Assembly: GCA_035718275.1 (NCBI GenBank)
Contig: DASTHI010000017.1
Coordinates: 62,001 to 126,000 of the forward strand
Direction of reading: 5' to 3'
Origin: Pseudolabrys sp035718275
Lineage (GTDB): Bacteria; Pseudomonadota; Alphaproteobacteria; Rhizobiales; Xanthobacteraceae
DNA length: 64,000 nucleotides
The notes under the pieces were generated by a model that made no database searches, had not been told where the DNA came from, and worked only from the letters and a program-made list of their open reading frames with translations. Positions 16,690 through 24,368 of this stretch are shown one piece after another (position 1 is the first letter of the stretch; each line of letters begins with the position of its first letter). The position numbers were made by a program, and so were the translations under genes.

Positions 16690-17667
16690 TCAACTGCCGC
16701 GGCCGCGCATATCGGGCTGCGCCGCAGAATAGGAAAGATAGGCGAGACGCTTCATTTCACGCCGGCCGCGTGTAACCGTATCGAGCACGAGGCCCACGCC
16801 GGCACATAGAAAAGCCAGCAGCATAAGTCCGGTAGATAGCACAGCCGTAGGCAGCCTCGGTACCAGTCCGGTTTCCACATAGGTTATGATAATGGGTATT
16901 GCGAGAATGATCGAGGCAAGCGCCGCTATCACCCCGATACCGGTGAAAAAAGGCAGCGGACGCTCGGCACGATAGAGATTCATGATCGTGAGCAGAATCC
17001 GAGATCCGTCGCGCCATGTATTCAGCTTGGAAGCGGACCCCTCCGGCCGCGCATAGTAAGGTGTCTCGATTTCCTCGACCGGCAATCCGAGTTCAAGCGC
17101 ATGGACCGTGAATTCAGTCTCGATTTCGAAGCCGCCGGACAGGACAGGGAATGACTTCACAAACCGGCGGGAAAAGACGCGGTAGCCTGAAAGCATGTCG
17201 CTAACGCTTGCACCAAAAACCCAGGCAACGAAAGCCGAGAGCAGCTTATTGCCGGTACGATGACCTAACCGGTAGGCGGATCGCTCCTGATCCACTCGGG
17301 CGCCCACAACCATGTCGAGCTGCGCGTCGAGCAGGCGTCCTACCATTCGGCTGGCACTCGGAGCATCATAGGTGGCGTCGCCATCGACAAGCACGTAAAT
17401 GTCGGCATCTATGTGAGCGAACATGCGTCGTACGACGAAACCTTTGCCGCGGCGCTTTTCCTCGAATACCTCCGCGCCCGCAGCGCGCGCGATCGCGGCA
17501 GTCTCATCCGTGGAAGCGTTGTCGAATACAAAAATTCTTGCTTTCGGCAGGACAGCTTGAAAATCTTTGATCACCTTCCCGACCGCGGCCTGCTCATTGT
17601 AACATGGAACAAGCACCGCCAGCTTGTGCTGTCCGAAATCGCCATACTTGCTCTGGTCGGAATTCAT
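16690..17667 (-). CDS. GT2-family glycosyltransferase, dolichol-phosphate-mannose-synthase-like
   Basis: A 325-residue protein with an N-terminal GT-A domain (LAVLVPCYNEQAAVGKVI, FDNASTDET, metal site VDGDATYD) and two C-terminal membrane helices (ALASIILAIPIIITYV; GLMLLAFLCAGVGLVLDTV), the architecture of polyprenyl-phosphate glycosyltransferases. It probably transfers a sugar from a nucleotide donor to a polyprenyl phosphate at the inner membrane. It stands alone, divergent from the cNMP-binding gene over a 230-base gap in which no clear promoter was found. Confidence 0.87.
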   Translation of the reverse strand: MNSDQSKYGDFGQHKLAVLVPCYNEQAAVGKVIKDFQAVLPKARIFVFDNASTDETAAIARAAGAEVFEEKRRGKGFVVRRMFAHIDADIYVLVDGDATYDAPSASRMVGRLLDAQLDMVVGARVDQERSAYRLGHRTGNKLLSAFVAWVFGASVSDMLSGYRVFSRRFVKSFPVLSGGFEIETEFTVHALELGLPVEEIETPYYARPEGSASKLNTWRDGSRILLTIMNLYRAERPLPFFTGIGVIAALASIILAIPIIITYVETGLVPRLPTAVLSTGLMLLAFLCAGVGLVLDTVTRGRREMKRLAYLSYSAAQPDMRGRGS

Positions 17668-17897
17668 TTTGAAAAAAACCGAAGTGCTGCAGACAGGTGT
17701 AGGCGCGGAAAAAGAACATGGTCCGCGAGCGATTGCAATTCCTGCCGGGCCATGAAGGCGTCCTTGTGCACGTCTTTGAAACGCGATCGATTGCGCCTTT
17801 GCTGTTGTCTCGCTGCTAAGAGCTGCAATAATAAAGCGCAGACAGCCGACAACCCGAGCGCCCGTGACGGCTGCGATCCGACAGTAGGGGATTTGGA

Positions 17898-18569
17898 ATG
17901 GACATCCTGAGGTACACAGAGTGGCCGATGTGGTTCGGCTATGCGGCCGTAGTGTCCAGCGTGATTACATGCGCGATGAAAACGATGATACCCCTGCGCG
18001 TCGTCAGCATGACCTGCAATGCCTTGTTTATCGTGTACGGCTTTTTCGCCGCCGTGTATCCGACTCTCATCCTGAACTTGATTCTGCTGCCGTTGAACAC
18101 ATTGCGCTTGCAACAGATGCGCAAACTTATCCAGGACGTCGAAGCTGCGGCTTCTTACGGCGAGACATCGATAGATTGGCTTAAGCCTTTCATGTCGCGC
18201 CGCAGGTATCGCAAAGGCGAGATTGTGTTTCGTAAGGGTGATATTGCCGACGCCATGCACTACAGCGTCACGGGTCGCTATCGGCTTTGCGAAATGGGGA
18301 TGATCATTCCGGCTGGACAGGTCTTCGGAGACCTCGGGTTTATCGCTCCGGACAACCGGCGCACCCAGACGATAGAATGTATCGAAGAAGGCGAAGTGTT
18401 GACCGCCACCTACCAGCAGGTGAAGGAATTGTATTTTCAGAATCCCCAGTTTGGTTTCTTTTTCCTTCGTCTGACCACGGAACGGCTTTTCGACAACATC
18501 CGCCGGCTGGAACAGGAACTTACCCAGAAGAACGAGATGCTGGCGCAGCTGAACCACAAGGCGGGTTGA
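17898..18569 (+). CDS. Membrane protein with C-terminal cyclic-nucleotide-binding domain
   Basis: A 223-residue protein. Two or three membrane segments occupy residues 10-75 (FGYAAVVSSVITCAM; NALFIVYGFFAAVYPTLI). A cNMP-binding fold follows at about 95-215, with KGEIVFRKGDIADAMHY and GQVFGDLGFIAPDNRRTQT. The usual Arg of the phosphate-binding cassette (GExAL...RxA) is shifted to DNRRTQT, so ligand affinity is uncertain. A coiled tail (LEQELTQKNEMLAQLN) closes the protein. The start is ATG at 17898 after a weak purine-rich tract. It is perhaps a membrane-linked sensor; its partner is unknown. Confidence 0.8.
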   Translation: MDILRYTEWPMWFGYAAVVSSVITCAMKTMIPLRVVSMTCNALFIVYGFFAAVYPTLILNLILLPLNTLRLQQMRKLIQDVEAAASYGETSIDWLKPFMSRRRYRKGEIVFRKGDIADAMHYSVTGRYRLCEMGMIIPAGQVFGDLGFIAPDNRRTQTIECIEEGEVLTATYQQVKELYFQNPQFGFFFLRLTTERLFDNIRRLEQELTQKNEMLAQLNHKAG

Positions 18570-18770
18570 AAGGTCCTGGTTCTCTCACCTATGCAATGTG
18601 CGGCGCGGCTCAATCAAATAAAATCCGGAGCAACCCGGCTGCTAAGATGATGTAGAGGTCTCGACGCTAAATTTGCGCATATTGGTCCGGATGGTTTGGG
18701 TACTGCGCCAATTGCATGAGCAGGCGATCTGCTCACTTCTCCAGGGATTGCCATTTCGAGGCGGACAGCG

Positions 18771-19010
18771 GTGCAAGATCAGAGAGCCATTCTTCGTAAA
18801 CGCGTGCTGAAAAGCGGGCAAATCGTACTGAGCGATAAAGCGCCGAAGCTCGAATGCACCGTTAAGAATCTGTCGCCGACCGGTGCCTGTCTGCAGGTAT
18901 CCACCACATATGGCATTCCTATGAATTTCGAAGTGATTTTGGATGGCGTGCGCCGGCCGTGTCGAGCAATCTGGAGAACCGATACAAAAATTGGGGTGAC
19001 CTTTTGTTGA
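18771..19010 (+). CDS. PilZ-domain protein
   Basis: A 79-residue single-domain PilZ protein, a likely cyclic-di-GMP receptor. It has an N-terminal basic stretch (ILRKRVLKSGQI) matching the RxxxR element and KNLSPTGACL matching the D/NxSxxG element, then the closing strand RAIWRTDTKIGVTF. The start is GTG at 18771. A strong Rho-independent terminator follows 15 bases after the stop, so it is a single gene or the end of a transcript. A second PilZ gene lies 220 bases further on the other strand. Confidence 0.85.
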   Translation: MQDQRAILRKRVLKSGQIVLSDKAPKLECTVKNLSPTGACLQVSTTYGIPMNFEVILDGVRRPCRAIWRTDTKIGVTFC

Positions 19011-19024
19011 CCAGCCAAAATCCT

Positions 19025-19052
19025 GGATCGATTAAAAATTGATCCATTTTTT
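19025..19052 (+). terminator. Rho-independent terminator after PilZ gene
   Basis: An 8-bp stem (GGATCGAT paired with ATTGATCC, one G-T wobble) with a TAAAA loop is followed by ATTTTTT. It sits 15 bases downstream of the PilZ stop codon and is the clearest intrinsic terminator in the window. Confidence 0.85.
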
Positions 19053-19109
19053 AAAGCACTCTGAAAGCGCTGCGTTCGGATAATAGCCGTCTGTTCTCAG
19101 GAGCCGCCA

Positions 19110-19220
19110 ATGCGTGATTGGCTGTTTTTGTTGGCACCGCCGGCGCTGATCTTCTATTTCATCGCCTACCCCGACAGATTCTACGCGTTCGTCTACTGGG
19201 CGAAGAACCTCGTCGGCTGA
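19110..19220 (+). CDS. Small single-span membrane protein (36 residues)
   Basis: A short reading frame starting ATG CGT GAT TGG, preceded by CAGGAG seven bases upstream. The product, MRDWLFLLAPPALIFYFIAY followed by an aromatic tail ending in NLVG, is one hydrophobic helix with basic residues at both ends. It lies between two PilZ genes, after the terminator. The good ribosome site, hydrophobic composition and position in an otherwise empty gap support it; no homologue is recalled. Confidence 0.55.
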   Translation: MRDWLFLLAPPALIFYFIAYPDRFYAFVYWAKNLVG

Positions 19221-19232
19221 GATAGAAGCTCG

Positions 19233-19475
19233 TTACTCGAACGAGACGCCGAGCTTTTTTCCGTCGGTCCAGATCACTTTGCAACGTCTGGAGCCGGTTT
19301 CTCCGTCGATTGCCAACTGCAAAGCGCTCGGCAGACCAAACATCGTCGCGACGCTAAGTCCGGCACCGTTGGCCGTCAGGTCGCTCACGCTGCACGGAAG
19401 TGCTGTTGTCCGGACGGACCAAACTTGATGACACCCCGTCGAAATGTCGAAAGGCGAGGGTCGCTTCACGCTCAC
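19233..19475 (-). CDS. PilZ-like domain protein, diverged
   Basis: An 80-residue protein with GTG start. The C-terminal 50 residues match a PilZ barrel (VSDLTANGAGLSVATMFGLP for the D/NxSxxG region, then CKVIWTDGKKLGVSFE). The N-terminal Arg pair (RxxxR) needed for cyclic-di-GMP binding is not recognisable, so it may not bind the ligand, or a frameshift may have altered the N-terminus: an ATG (MSEREATL) lies in another frame just upstream. Confidence 0.65.
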   Translation of the reverse strand: MSVKRPSPFDISTGCHQVWSVRTTALPCSVSDLTANGAGLSVATMFGLPSALQLAIDGETGSRRCKVIWTDGKKLGVSFE

Positions 19476-19496
19476 TCATCGATTTAGCCTCGCGAG

Positions 19497-19706
19497 CTAG
19501 CAGGCCTCCTTTGAAACCTCGATGGTGGTTTCAGAGATTGTCTTTCCAGGCAGCATATAAGTACGTGTGCGCCTGCAGGAGTAACAGACGAAGGTGTTTC
19601 GCTGCATGTTTTTTACAACCGGGTGCGGCGTAACGGCGACGTGTACCATCTCCGTTCGGCACTGAGGACAGACTGCGGCAGTGTCATTTGGATCGGAGCG
19701 CGACAT
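19497..19706 (-). CDS. Small zinc-ribbon protein
   Basis: A 69-residue protein with two CxxC pairs (VCPQC and VCYSC, 23 residues apart), a typical zinc ribbon, then a short basic and beta-rich tail. The ATG at 19706 is chosen because the upstream in-frame extension (to 19838) is of unlikely composition. Similar small zinc-ribbon proteins are common beside PilZ or hypothetical genes in Bradyrhizobium relatives. No function is assigned. Confidence 0.65.
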   Translation of the reverse strand: MSRSDPNDTAAVCPQCRTEMVHVAVTPHPVVKNMQRNTFVCYSCRRTRTYMLPGKTISETTIEVSKEAC

Positions 19707-19880
19707 TGCTTCGGCTTTTGCCTGGACCGGTATGAGGCATCCGCGCAGGGGATGGCCCATCATCGAAAAGTATGACGCGAAGTTTAAGAATTCATTTCCG
19801 ATTTGAACCGATTGGCGTCCGCTATTGAGCCATAGCAACGAACGTATTCGTCTTTTCGCGTGCCGCGACGCAAACCTTGT

Positions 19881-20801
19881 CTAAAACCGCGCGGTTATCC
19901 CCAAGATCGGGCCATGTATCGTCATATCGAATTCGTAGCGCGTCAGGCCAGCGCCCTTTTCATAGTCGACCGAAAGCGCCTTGTATCCGACCATACCGCT
20001 CCAGGAGATGCCGTTTCGCCGCGCGATCTCATGATTGAGGAGGGCAAGCACCTGCCACGAAAACTTGCTGCCCGCGCCAAAGCCACCGACGTCGCCGCTG
20101 AGGGCGAGATTCCAGGCGGGCGCAAACTGGTGGCGCAAGCGGGCGCCCACAAGCGGATCAACCCAGTTCACATTTCCTTCGGCAGCGAACGTGCCGTTCG
20201 CGGTGCGGGTTAGGTCGAGGAAGTTCACTGTGCCCGAAATTGCAAGTTCAGCCTCGGCGCGCTGCCACCAGGCGCGCGCTCCCGCGTAAAGGTCGATCGC
20301 AGTCGTCGAGGCCGGCGAAGAAAGGCCATTCCAGCGTGCAATCTCATAGGCCGCCGCCGCTTCGGCAATCACCATCTCGACCTTGAGACCTGCAGACACG
20401 CCGACCGAAGCACCAAGAAGATCGACGCCACGCGACCTGGTCAGGCTCGCACCGAGGCCGAGCTTCATATAGGCAATATCGGTGAGCAGCGCGAAACGTC
20501 CATAGCGAGCCTCGCCAAGTGCGGCAAGCTGAAACAGACCTTTCGGAAATTGCGTGTGGTCGAGAATCTGGAAAAAATTCGCGTCGACGTCGGTCGTGCG
20601 GCCTTTCACAGTCGTCGAACCGTTCAACGATGTCGCCCAGAAATACGGTGTCAGGCTAAATGTCCAGGCCTCGATCGCAGGCACCGGTTTCAACACGGGG
20701 GCCTTGCTTGGCATTGCGACGTCGGCCGCGAGGGCCGCGCCCGCTGTACCCGACACGCCAAGGACAATCGCGAATGTTGCGGCGAATCTGGAGATCCTCA
20801 T
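19881..20801 (-). CDS. Outer-membrane beta-barrel protein with signal peptide
   Basis: A 306-residue exported protein. The start at 20801 (MRISRFAATFAIVLGVSG) gives a signal peptide ending around GAALA-AD and has GGGGGTG upstream. The mature part alternates amphipathic strands with aromatic girdles (WTFSLTPYFWATSLNG, YGRFALLTDIAYMKLGLG) and ends in ...ITARF, a C-terminal Phe typical of BAM-assembled barrels. An in-frame extension upstream to 20927 lacks signal-peptide logic. It is probably a porin-like or structural outer-membrane protein of unknown substrate. Confidence 0.8.
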   Translation of the reverse strand: MRISRFAATFAIVLGVSGTAGAALAADVAMPSKAPVLKPVPAIEAWTFSLTPYFWATSLNGSTTVKGRTTDVDANFFQILDHTQFPKGLFQLAALGEARYGRFALLTDIAYMKLGLGASLTRSRGVDLLGASVGVSAGLKVEMVIAEAAAAYEIARWNGLSSPASTTAIDLYAGARAWWQRAEAELAISGTVNFLDLTRTANGTFAAEGNVNWVDPLVGARLRHQFAPAWNLALSGDVGGFGAGSKFSWQVLALLNHEIARRNGISWSGMVGYKALSVDYEKGAGLTRYEFDMTIHGPILGITARF

Positions 20802-21117
20802 CCGCGTCACCCCCAGTTGATGGTCGACTCCCACGCTATTTGTACAGCCGTGGTTCAGACACGGGCAACCCGCCGTCCCCAAATTATAAAGTGTTGTTGC
20901 AACTTCGCACCCCATGCGGCGCGCCATAAATTTGGAATCATCTTGAGGTAAAGTTCTGCTGGCGCAGACAAACTAGCCTCGGACAATGCCGACTACGTAA
21001 GCTGTGTACGAATAAATCCAGACGATGATTGACATCAAAATTCCAACTACGCCCGCGTCCTCTGCGAAGATTGACTTGATTTCTGCCTCGGGCTTTCAGC
21101 AGACCAAAGCTTTAGAC
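20802..21117. other. Intergenic region upstream of the outer-membrane protein gene
   Basis: A 316-base gap holding the probable promoter of the barrel protein. On the minus strand a perfect TATAAT lies at 20888-20883, about 80 bases before the start codon, but no convincing -35 is found at the right distance. No other gene was found. Confidence 0.5.
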
Positions 21118-21294
21118 TCAAAACAAATTCTGAACATTTTCGTCCGGGAGAGCGCGAATATTCGCGCCTGCCTGCAGTTCGTAAGGGTCGATCGTCAGCG
21201 CCGACGGCGATGCCGTGGCAATGACAGTCGGGCGCACGGCGAGTGCCATCGCAATGAGCGAGAATACAAACACGGCGACTATTGTGGTTCGCAT
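21118..21294 (-). CDS. Small exported protein (58 residues)
   Basis: An ATG at 21294 preceded by GGAG seven bases upstream opens a 58-residue frame: a signal peptide (MRTTIVAVFVFSLIAMALAV), then a short mature part containing SALTIDPYELQA and ending in NVQNLF. The pattern signal peptide plus (L/I)DPY is a recurrent small-protein type in Bradyrhizobium-like genomes, from memory. Its start lies inside the end of the upstream short LysR gene (16-base overlap), so the two are translationally coupled. The function is unknown. Confidence 0.65.
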   Translation of the reverse strand: MRTTIVAVFVFSLIAMALAVRPTVIATASPSALTIDPYELQAGANIRALPDENVQNLF

Positions 21295-21593
21295 GGATAG
21301 CTCCGCTGATCTGAATTCAGAGTTGCTCGTATCGAGGTTGCCGCCAGGCTAATGATGTCTTGCGTGGCCTGATTGATCCGTACGAATTCCGGTCGGATGA
21401 GAGCGCCAAGCGCAGTCAGACTCGTGCACGAGGTATTTCTGTCGAACAGTTGGCCGCCGAGTTCGGCCTCCAGTTGCTGGATTGCACGCGTGAGGGAAGG
21501 TTGTGTGACGCCGCAGCGCCGGGCCGCGCGCGTGAAGTTGCGCTCTTCGCAAAGTGCAAGAAAATAAGCGATCTGGTGCATTTTGATTGTCAT
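21279..21593 (-). CDS. Short LysR-type DNA-binding protein (no effector domain)
   Basis: A 104-residue protein containing only the LysR winged helix-turn-helix (IAYFLALCEERNFTRAARRC, then GVTQPSLTRAIQQLEAELGG) plus a linker helix of about 30 residues. Full LysR regulators are about 300 residues with a periplasmic-binding-type effector domain; none follows here because the next 160 bases encode a small exported protein. It may be a functional minimal regulator of a rhizobial short-LysR type or a truncated gene. ATGs at 21593 and 21581 are both possible. Confidence 0.7.
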   Translation of the reverse strand: MTIKMHQIAYFLALCEERNFTRAARRCGVTQPSLTRAIQQLEAELGGQLFDRNTSCTSLTALGALIRPEFVRINQATQDIISLAATSIRATLNSDQRSYPCEPQ

Positions 21594-21970
21594 CGGCTAA
21601 TCCAGGCCAATTCGATTCCTACTGGCGATGTCCCGCGGGCACCGCCCAGAATCGACGCGCACACGGCGAACCTCCTTTCGGTGCCGCGTAGCATGCGAAT
21701 GGGACAGGATATGGTGAGCCAGCTCACACAGCCTGGAGTCGCTATCGGAGATCGGAGCGTTTCACGGCCCGTGGACGGCAGGATCAGCGGTCGATGAGGC
21801 CTGGCACGTGCTCCCGAGCAGCGACTACGCACCGGTTGTCACAATTCGAGCGTTTTTGCCTCGTTAATCTCGCAGTGCGACCATGATACCGCCGAGTGGC
21901 CGCCAGATTCGGCTGCGCCGGGGCGGCTGTTTGTCGTATCGTGTTACCGGTCGAAACACGGAATTCGATA
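21594..21970. other. Divergent intergenic region, short LysR / Crp-Fnr genes
   Basis: A 377-base gap between two divergently transcribed regulator genes. It should hold both promoters. I found no convincing sigma-70, EcfG or Crp/Fnr half-site pair and no additional gene. Confidence 0.45.
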
Positions 21971-22693
21971 ATGATTGTGGGGACACGCGGGCATACGCCA
22001 AACCAATCGCTTGATCGCCATGCATTCCTTCGCGCGCACAAATTCTTTGCGGATCTCGGCGAATCGGTCATCGAGCGCCTGGCCCCGCGTGTCATCACGA
22101 GCAGGGTCAAAAAGGGTGCCGTCATCTTCCATAAGGGAGATGTGGGTTCTCGACTGTATGCCGTCCGTGCGGGGGCGGTGAGGATCAGCACGCCATCCGA
22201 GGAGGGCAAGGACGCCATATTCAACCTGATTGTTCCCGGCGAACTGTTTGGGGAGATTGCCTTTCTTGATGGAGGGCTGCGGACGGCGGATGCCGTGGCT
22301 GTCGACGATTGCGAACTGCTGGTGATTGAACGACGTGACTTCATCCCGCTCATTCAAGAAGATTCAGAACTCGCTCTGAGGCTGATCAAGGTTCTATGCG
22401 GGCGTTTGCGGCGGACGAGCGAACAGGTAGAGGACATCGTCTTCTTGGGGCTTCCAAACCGTCTGGCTAAAGCACTGCTGCACCTTCACAGCTCGGCCGT
22501 CGGCAGCCCACGGCCCAAGATTCATGTGACGCAGCGCGAGATCAGCCAAATGATCGGGGTGTCACGCGAGAGCGCGAACAAGCAACTGCAGGATTGGCAG
22601 CGCCGGAAGTGGCTGAAGCTCGAACGCGGAGGTCTCGTGATCTATGCGCCGGAAGCGTTGCGCGATCTTCTGCACAAGAACGTCATATCCTAG
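21971..22693 (+). CDS. Crp/Fnr-family transcriptional regulator
   Basis: A 240-residue regulator: an N-terminal cNMP-type effector domain (KKGAVIFHKGDVGSRLYAV; GELFGEIAFLDGGLRTADAV) and a C-terminal winged helix (HVTQREISQMIGVSRESANKQL). The Fnr-type N-terminal Cys cluster is missing, so it is not an Fe-S oxygen sensor. GEIAFLDGGLRTADA resembles the cAMP phosphate-binding cassette (GExAxxxxxxRxA), so cyclic-nucleotide binding is plausible. The ATG at 21971 gives the usual length. It is divergent from the short LysR gene and convergent with an MFS transporter gene. Confidence 0.88.
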   Translation: MIVGTRGHTPNQSLDRHAFLRAHKFFADLGESVIERLAPRVITSRVKKGAVIFHKGDVGSRLYAVRAGAVRISTPSEEGKDAIFNLIVPGELFGEIAFLDGGLRTADAVAVDDCELLVIERRDFIPLIQEDSELALRLIKVLCGRLRRTSEQVEDIVFLGLPNRLAKALLHLHSSAVGSPRPKIHVTQREISQMIGVSRESANKQLQDWQRRKWLKLERGGLVIYAPEALRDLLHKNVIS

Positions 22694-22714
22694 GTTCGCA
22701 AGTATCCTGCGACG

Positions 22715-24226
22715 CTAATCGCGATCGACGAAGCTTAGCGGCCGCGCCACTGCTTCCAGAGGTTTTCTCTCAGCGTCCACGCCCCACCGCCAAGCAACGC
22801 CACCGGCCACGATCATCAATGCGGATCCCAGCAGATAGCCTCCAAAAACGCTGTTACGAGAGCCGGTATCGATAAGGAGCCCAAATAGGGTAGGACCGAC
22901 CACTCCGCCGATCGCGGTGCCGACCGCGTAGAAAAAGGCAATCGCGAGTGCCCGAATTTCCAGAGGAAATGTCTCGCTGACAGTCAGATATGCCGAGCTT
23001 GCCGCGGCTGAGGCGAAGAAAAAAATCACGGTCCAGCAGATCGTCTGCGTCGTCGCCCCGATCATTTCTCGCGCAAACGCCCACCCCGTCAATGCAAGCA
23101 GGAGGCCGGACATTACATAGGTCAATGCAATCATCAGCCTGCGGCCGTGGGTGTCGAAAAAACGGCCGATCAGTACTGGGCCCAGAAAATTCCCCAATGC
23201 GAACGGCAGAAGATACCAGCCGACTTCGGCTGCTGGAACGGAGTAAAAGTCCGTGAGGATGAGCGCGTAGGTGAAGAAAATTGCGTTGTAGAAAAACGCC
23301 TGGGAAGCCATGAGGGTGAGTGCCACTGCCGTTCGACGGCGATGCTCCCTGAACAGCACAAATGCGACCAGCCGTAACGGAGTCGACTTCCGCGCGCGCA
23401 GTCGCACGCGCGGGAGCGGCCCGGATGGCAGCTCTGCAATCTGCGATTCGATTTCGGCTACCACCCTTTCTGCCTCGGGGGCGTGGCCGTGCGTCATCAG
23501 CCATCGTGGGCTCTCCGGAATCCAGAGACGCATGAAAAAAATGACGCATGCAAGGGCGGCACCTATCAGAAACGCGAGCCGCCACCCGATTTCAGGGTTG
23601 ATGATCTGAGGGTCGAGGACGAGCAAAGAACCGACTGCGCCAAAAGCGGCGCCGATCCAGAAGCTCCCGTTGATCATGAGATCGTTCCAGCCACGGACTC
23701 GGGCCGGCACGAGCTCCTGAATGGTGGAATTGATGGCGGAATACTCGCCTCCGATTCCGGCGCCCGTCAGGAAGCGAAAGAGCGCGAAGCTTGTTAGATT
23801 CCAGGAAAATGCCGTCGCGGCAGTGGCCGTGAGGTATACGACAATGGTCACAAAGAAGAGCTTCTTGCGCCCGAGACGATCAGTCAGCCATCCGAAAAAA
23901 ATGGCGCCCAGTACGGCGCCCGCCAGATACGCACTGCTCGCAAAGCCTACGTCGGCATTTGAGAAATGCAGGACCGGGCTTTCCTTCAGAGCTCCAGCGA
24001 GACTGCCGGCGAGCGTGACTTCAAGTCCATCCAGAATCCACGTGATTCCAAGCGCCGCCACGACAAGCGTATGAAAGCGACTCCATGGGAGACGATCGAG
24101 CCGTGCAGGAATATCCGTTTCGACGATTGGAGGGCTCACGACCGTTCTCGCGCTTGGCCGCACATGATGTGCGGATAGCTTGGCCTGCGTCAGAAATCTA
24201 CATTTGTGAGGATGCGGGCAATACAA
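22715..24226 (-). CDS. MFS transporter, metabolite:H+ symporter type
   Basis: A 12-span major facilitator of about 490 residues. The loop 2-3 signature appears as GWLTDRLGRKK and again after helix 8 as GRFFDTHGRR; RFLTGAGIGGEYSA (helix 4) and IPESPRWL (helix 6-7 loop) are typical of sugar/aromatic-acid porters. The N-terminus is uncertain: TTG at 24226 gives 503 residues, GTG codons at 24160 or 24139 give shorter forms. The gene stands alone, converging on the Crp/Fnr gene. The substrate is probably an organic acid or sugar; it cannot be refined. Confidence 0.87.
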   Translation of the reverse strand: MYCPHPHKCRFLTQAKLSAHHVRPSARTVVSPPIVETDIPARLDRLPWSRFHTLVVAALGITWILDGLEVTLAGSLAGALKESPVLHFSNADVGFASSAYLAGAVLGAIFFGWLTDRLGRKKLFFVTIVVYLTATAATAFSWNLTSFALFRFLTGAGIGGEYSAINSTIQELVPARVRGWNDLMINGSFWIGAAFGAVGSLLVLDPQIINPEIGWRLAFLIGAALACVIFFMRLWIPESPRWLMTHGHAPEAERVVAEIESQIAELPSGPLPRVRLRARKSTPLRLVAFVLFREHRRRTAVALTLMASQAFFYNAIFFTYALILTDFYSVPAAEVGWYLLPFALGNFLGPVLIGRFFDTHGRRLMIALTYVMSGLLLALTGWAFAREMIGATTQTICWTVIFFFASAAASSAYLTVSETFPLEIRALAIAFFYAVGTAIGGVVGPTLFGLLIDTGSRNSVFGGYLLGSALMIVAGGVAWRWGVDAERKPLEAVARPLSFVDRD

Positions 24227-24280
24227 AATAAAGCATTATTGCCAGTGGTCCGGCGCATTCCGACGAGGCGGCGGCGTAAT

Positions 24281-24295
24281 CCGTTCAAATAACGG
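24281..24295. promoter_or_regulatory. Small inverted repeat upstream of the GGDEF/EAL gene
   Basis: CCGTT-N5-AACGG, a perfect 5-bp inverted repeat with an A/T-rich spacer, 74 bases before the start codon and between divergent genes. It could be an operator; there is no second copy to confirm it. Confidence 0.3.
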
Positions 24296-24368
24296 AAAAT
24301 CAATGGCTCTTCTCTAAGCATTTGAATGCTAGCAGTCTTTTTGCGCTGAGCTTTGCGGCCATCAACAG

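Noticed and set aside
17664..18557. Long minus-strand open frame (297 codons) opposite the cNMP-binding gene
   Set aside because: It is an antisense shadow: His/Gln/Arg-rich composition, no recognisable domain, and it covers a plus-strand gene with clear membrane and cNMP motifs.
19233..19496. Frameshifted longer PilZ gene
   Set aside because: An ATG in another frame lies just upstream, but the existing frame already gives a plausible short PilZ-like barrel, so a frameshift is possible but not shown.
20883..20888. Sigma-70 promoter for the outer-membrane protein gene (TATAAT on the minus strand)
   Set aside because: The hexamer is perfect but no -35 lies 15-19 bases upstream, so it is not listed as a promoter.
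21025..21300. Plus-strand frame of 91 codons before the short LysR gene
   Set aside because: The opposite strand has a convincing small exported protein with ribosome site and signal peptide; this frame is Arg-rich and unstructured.
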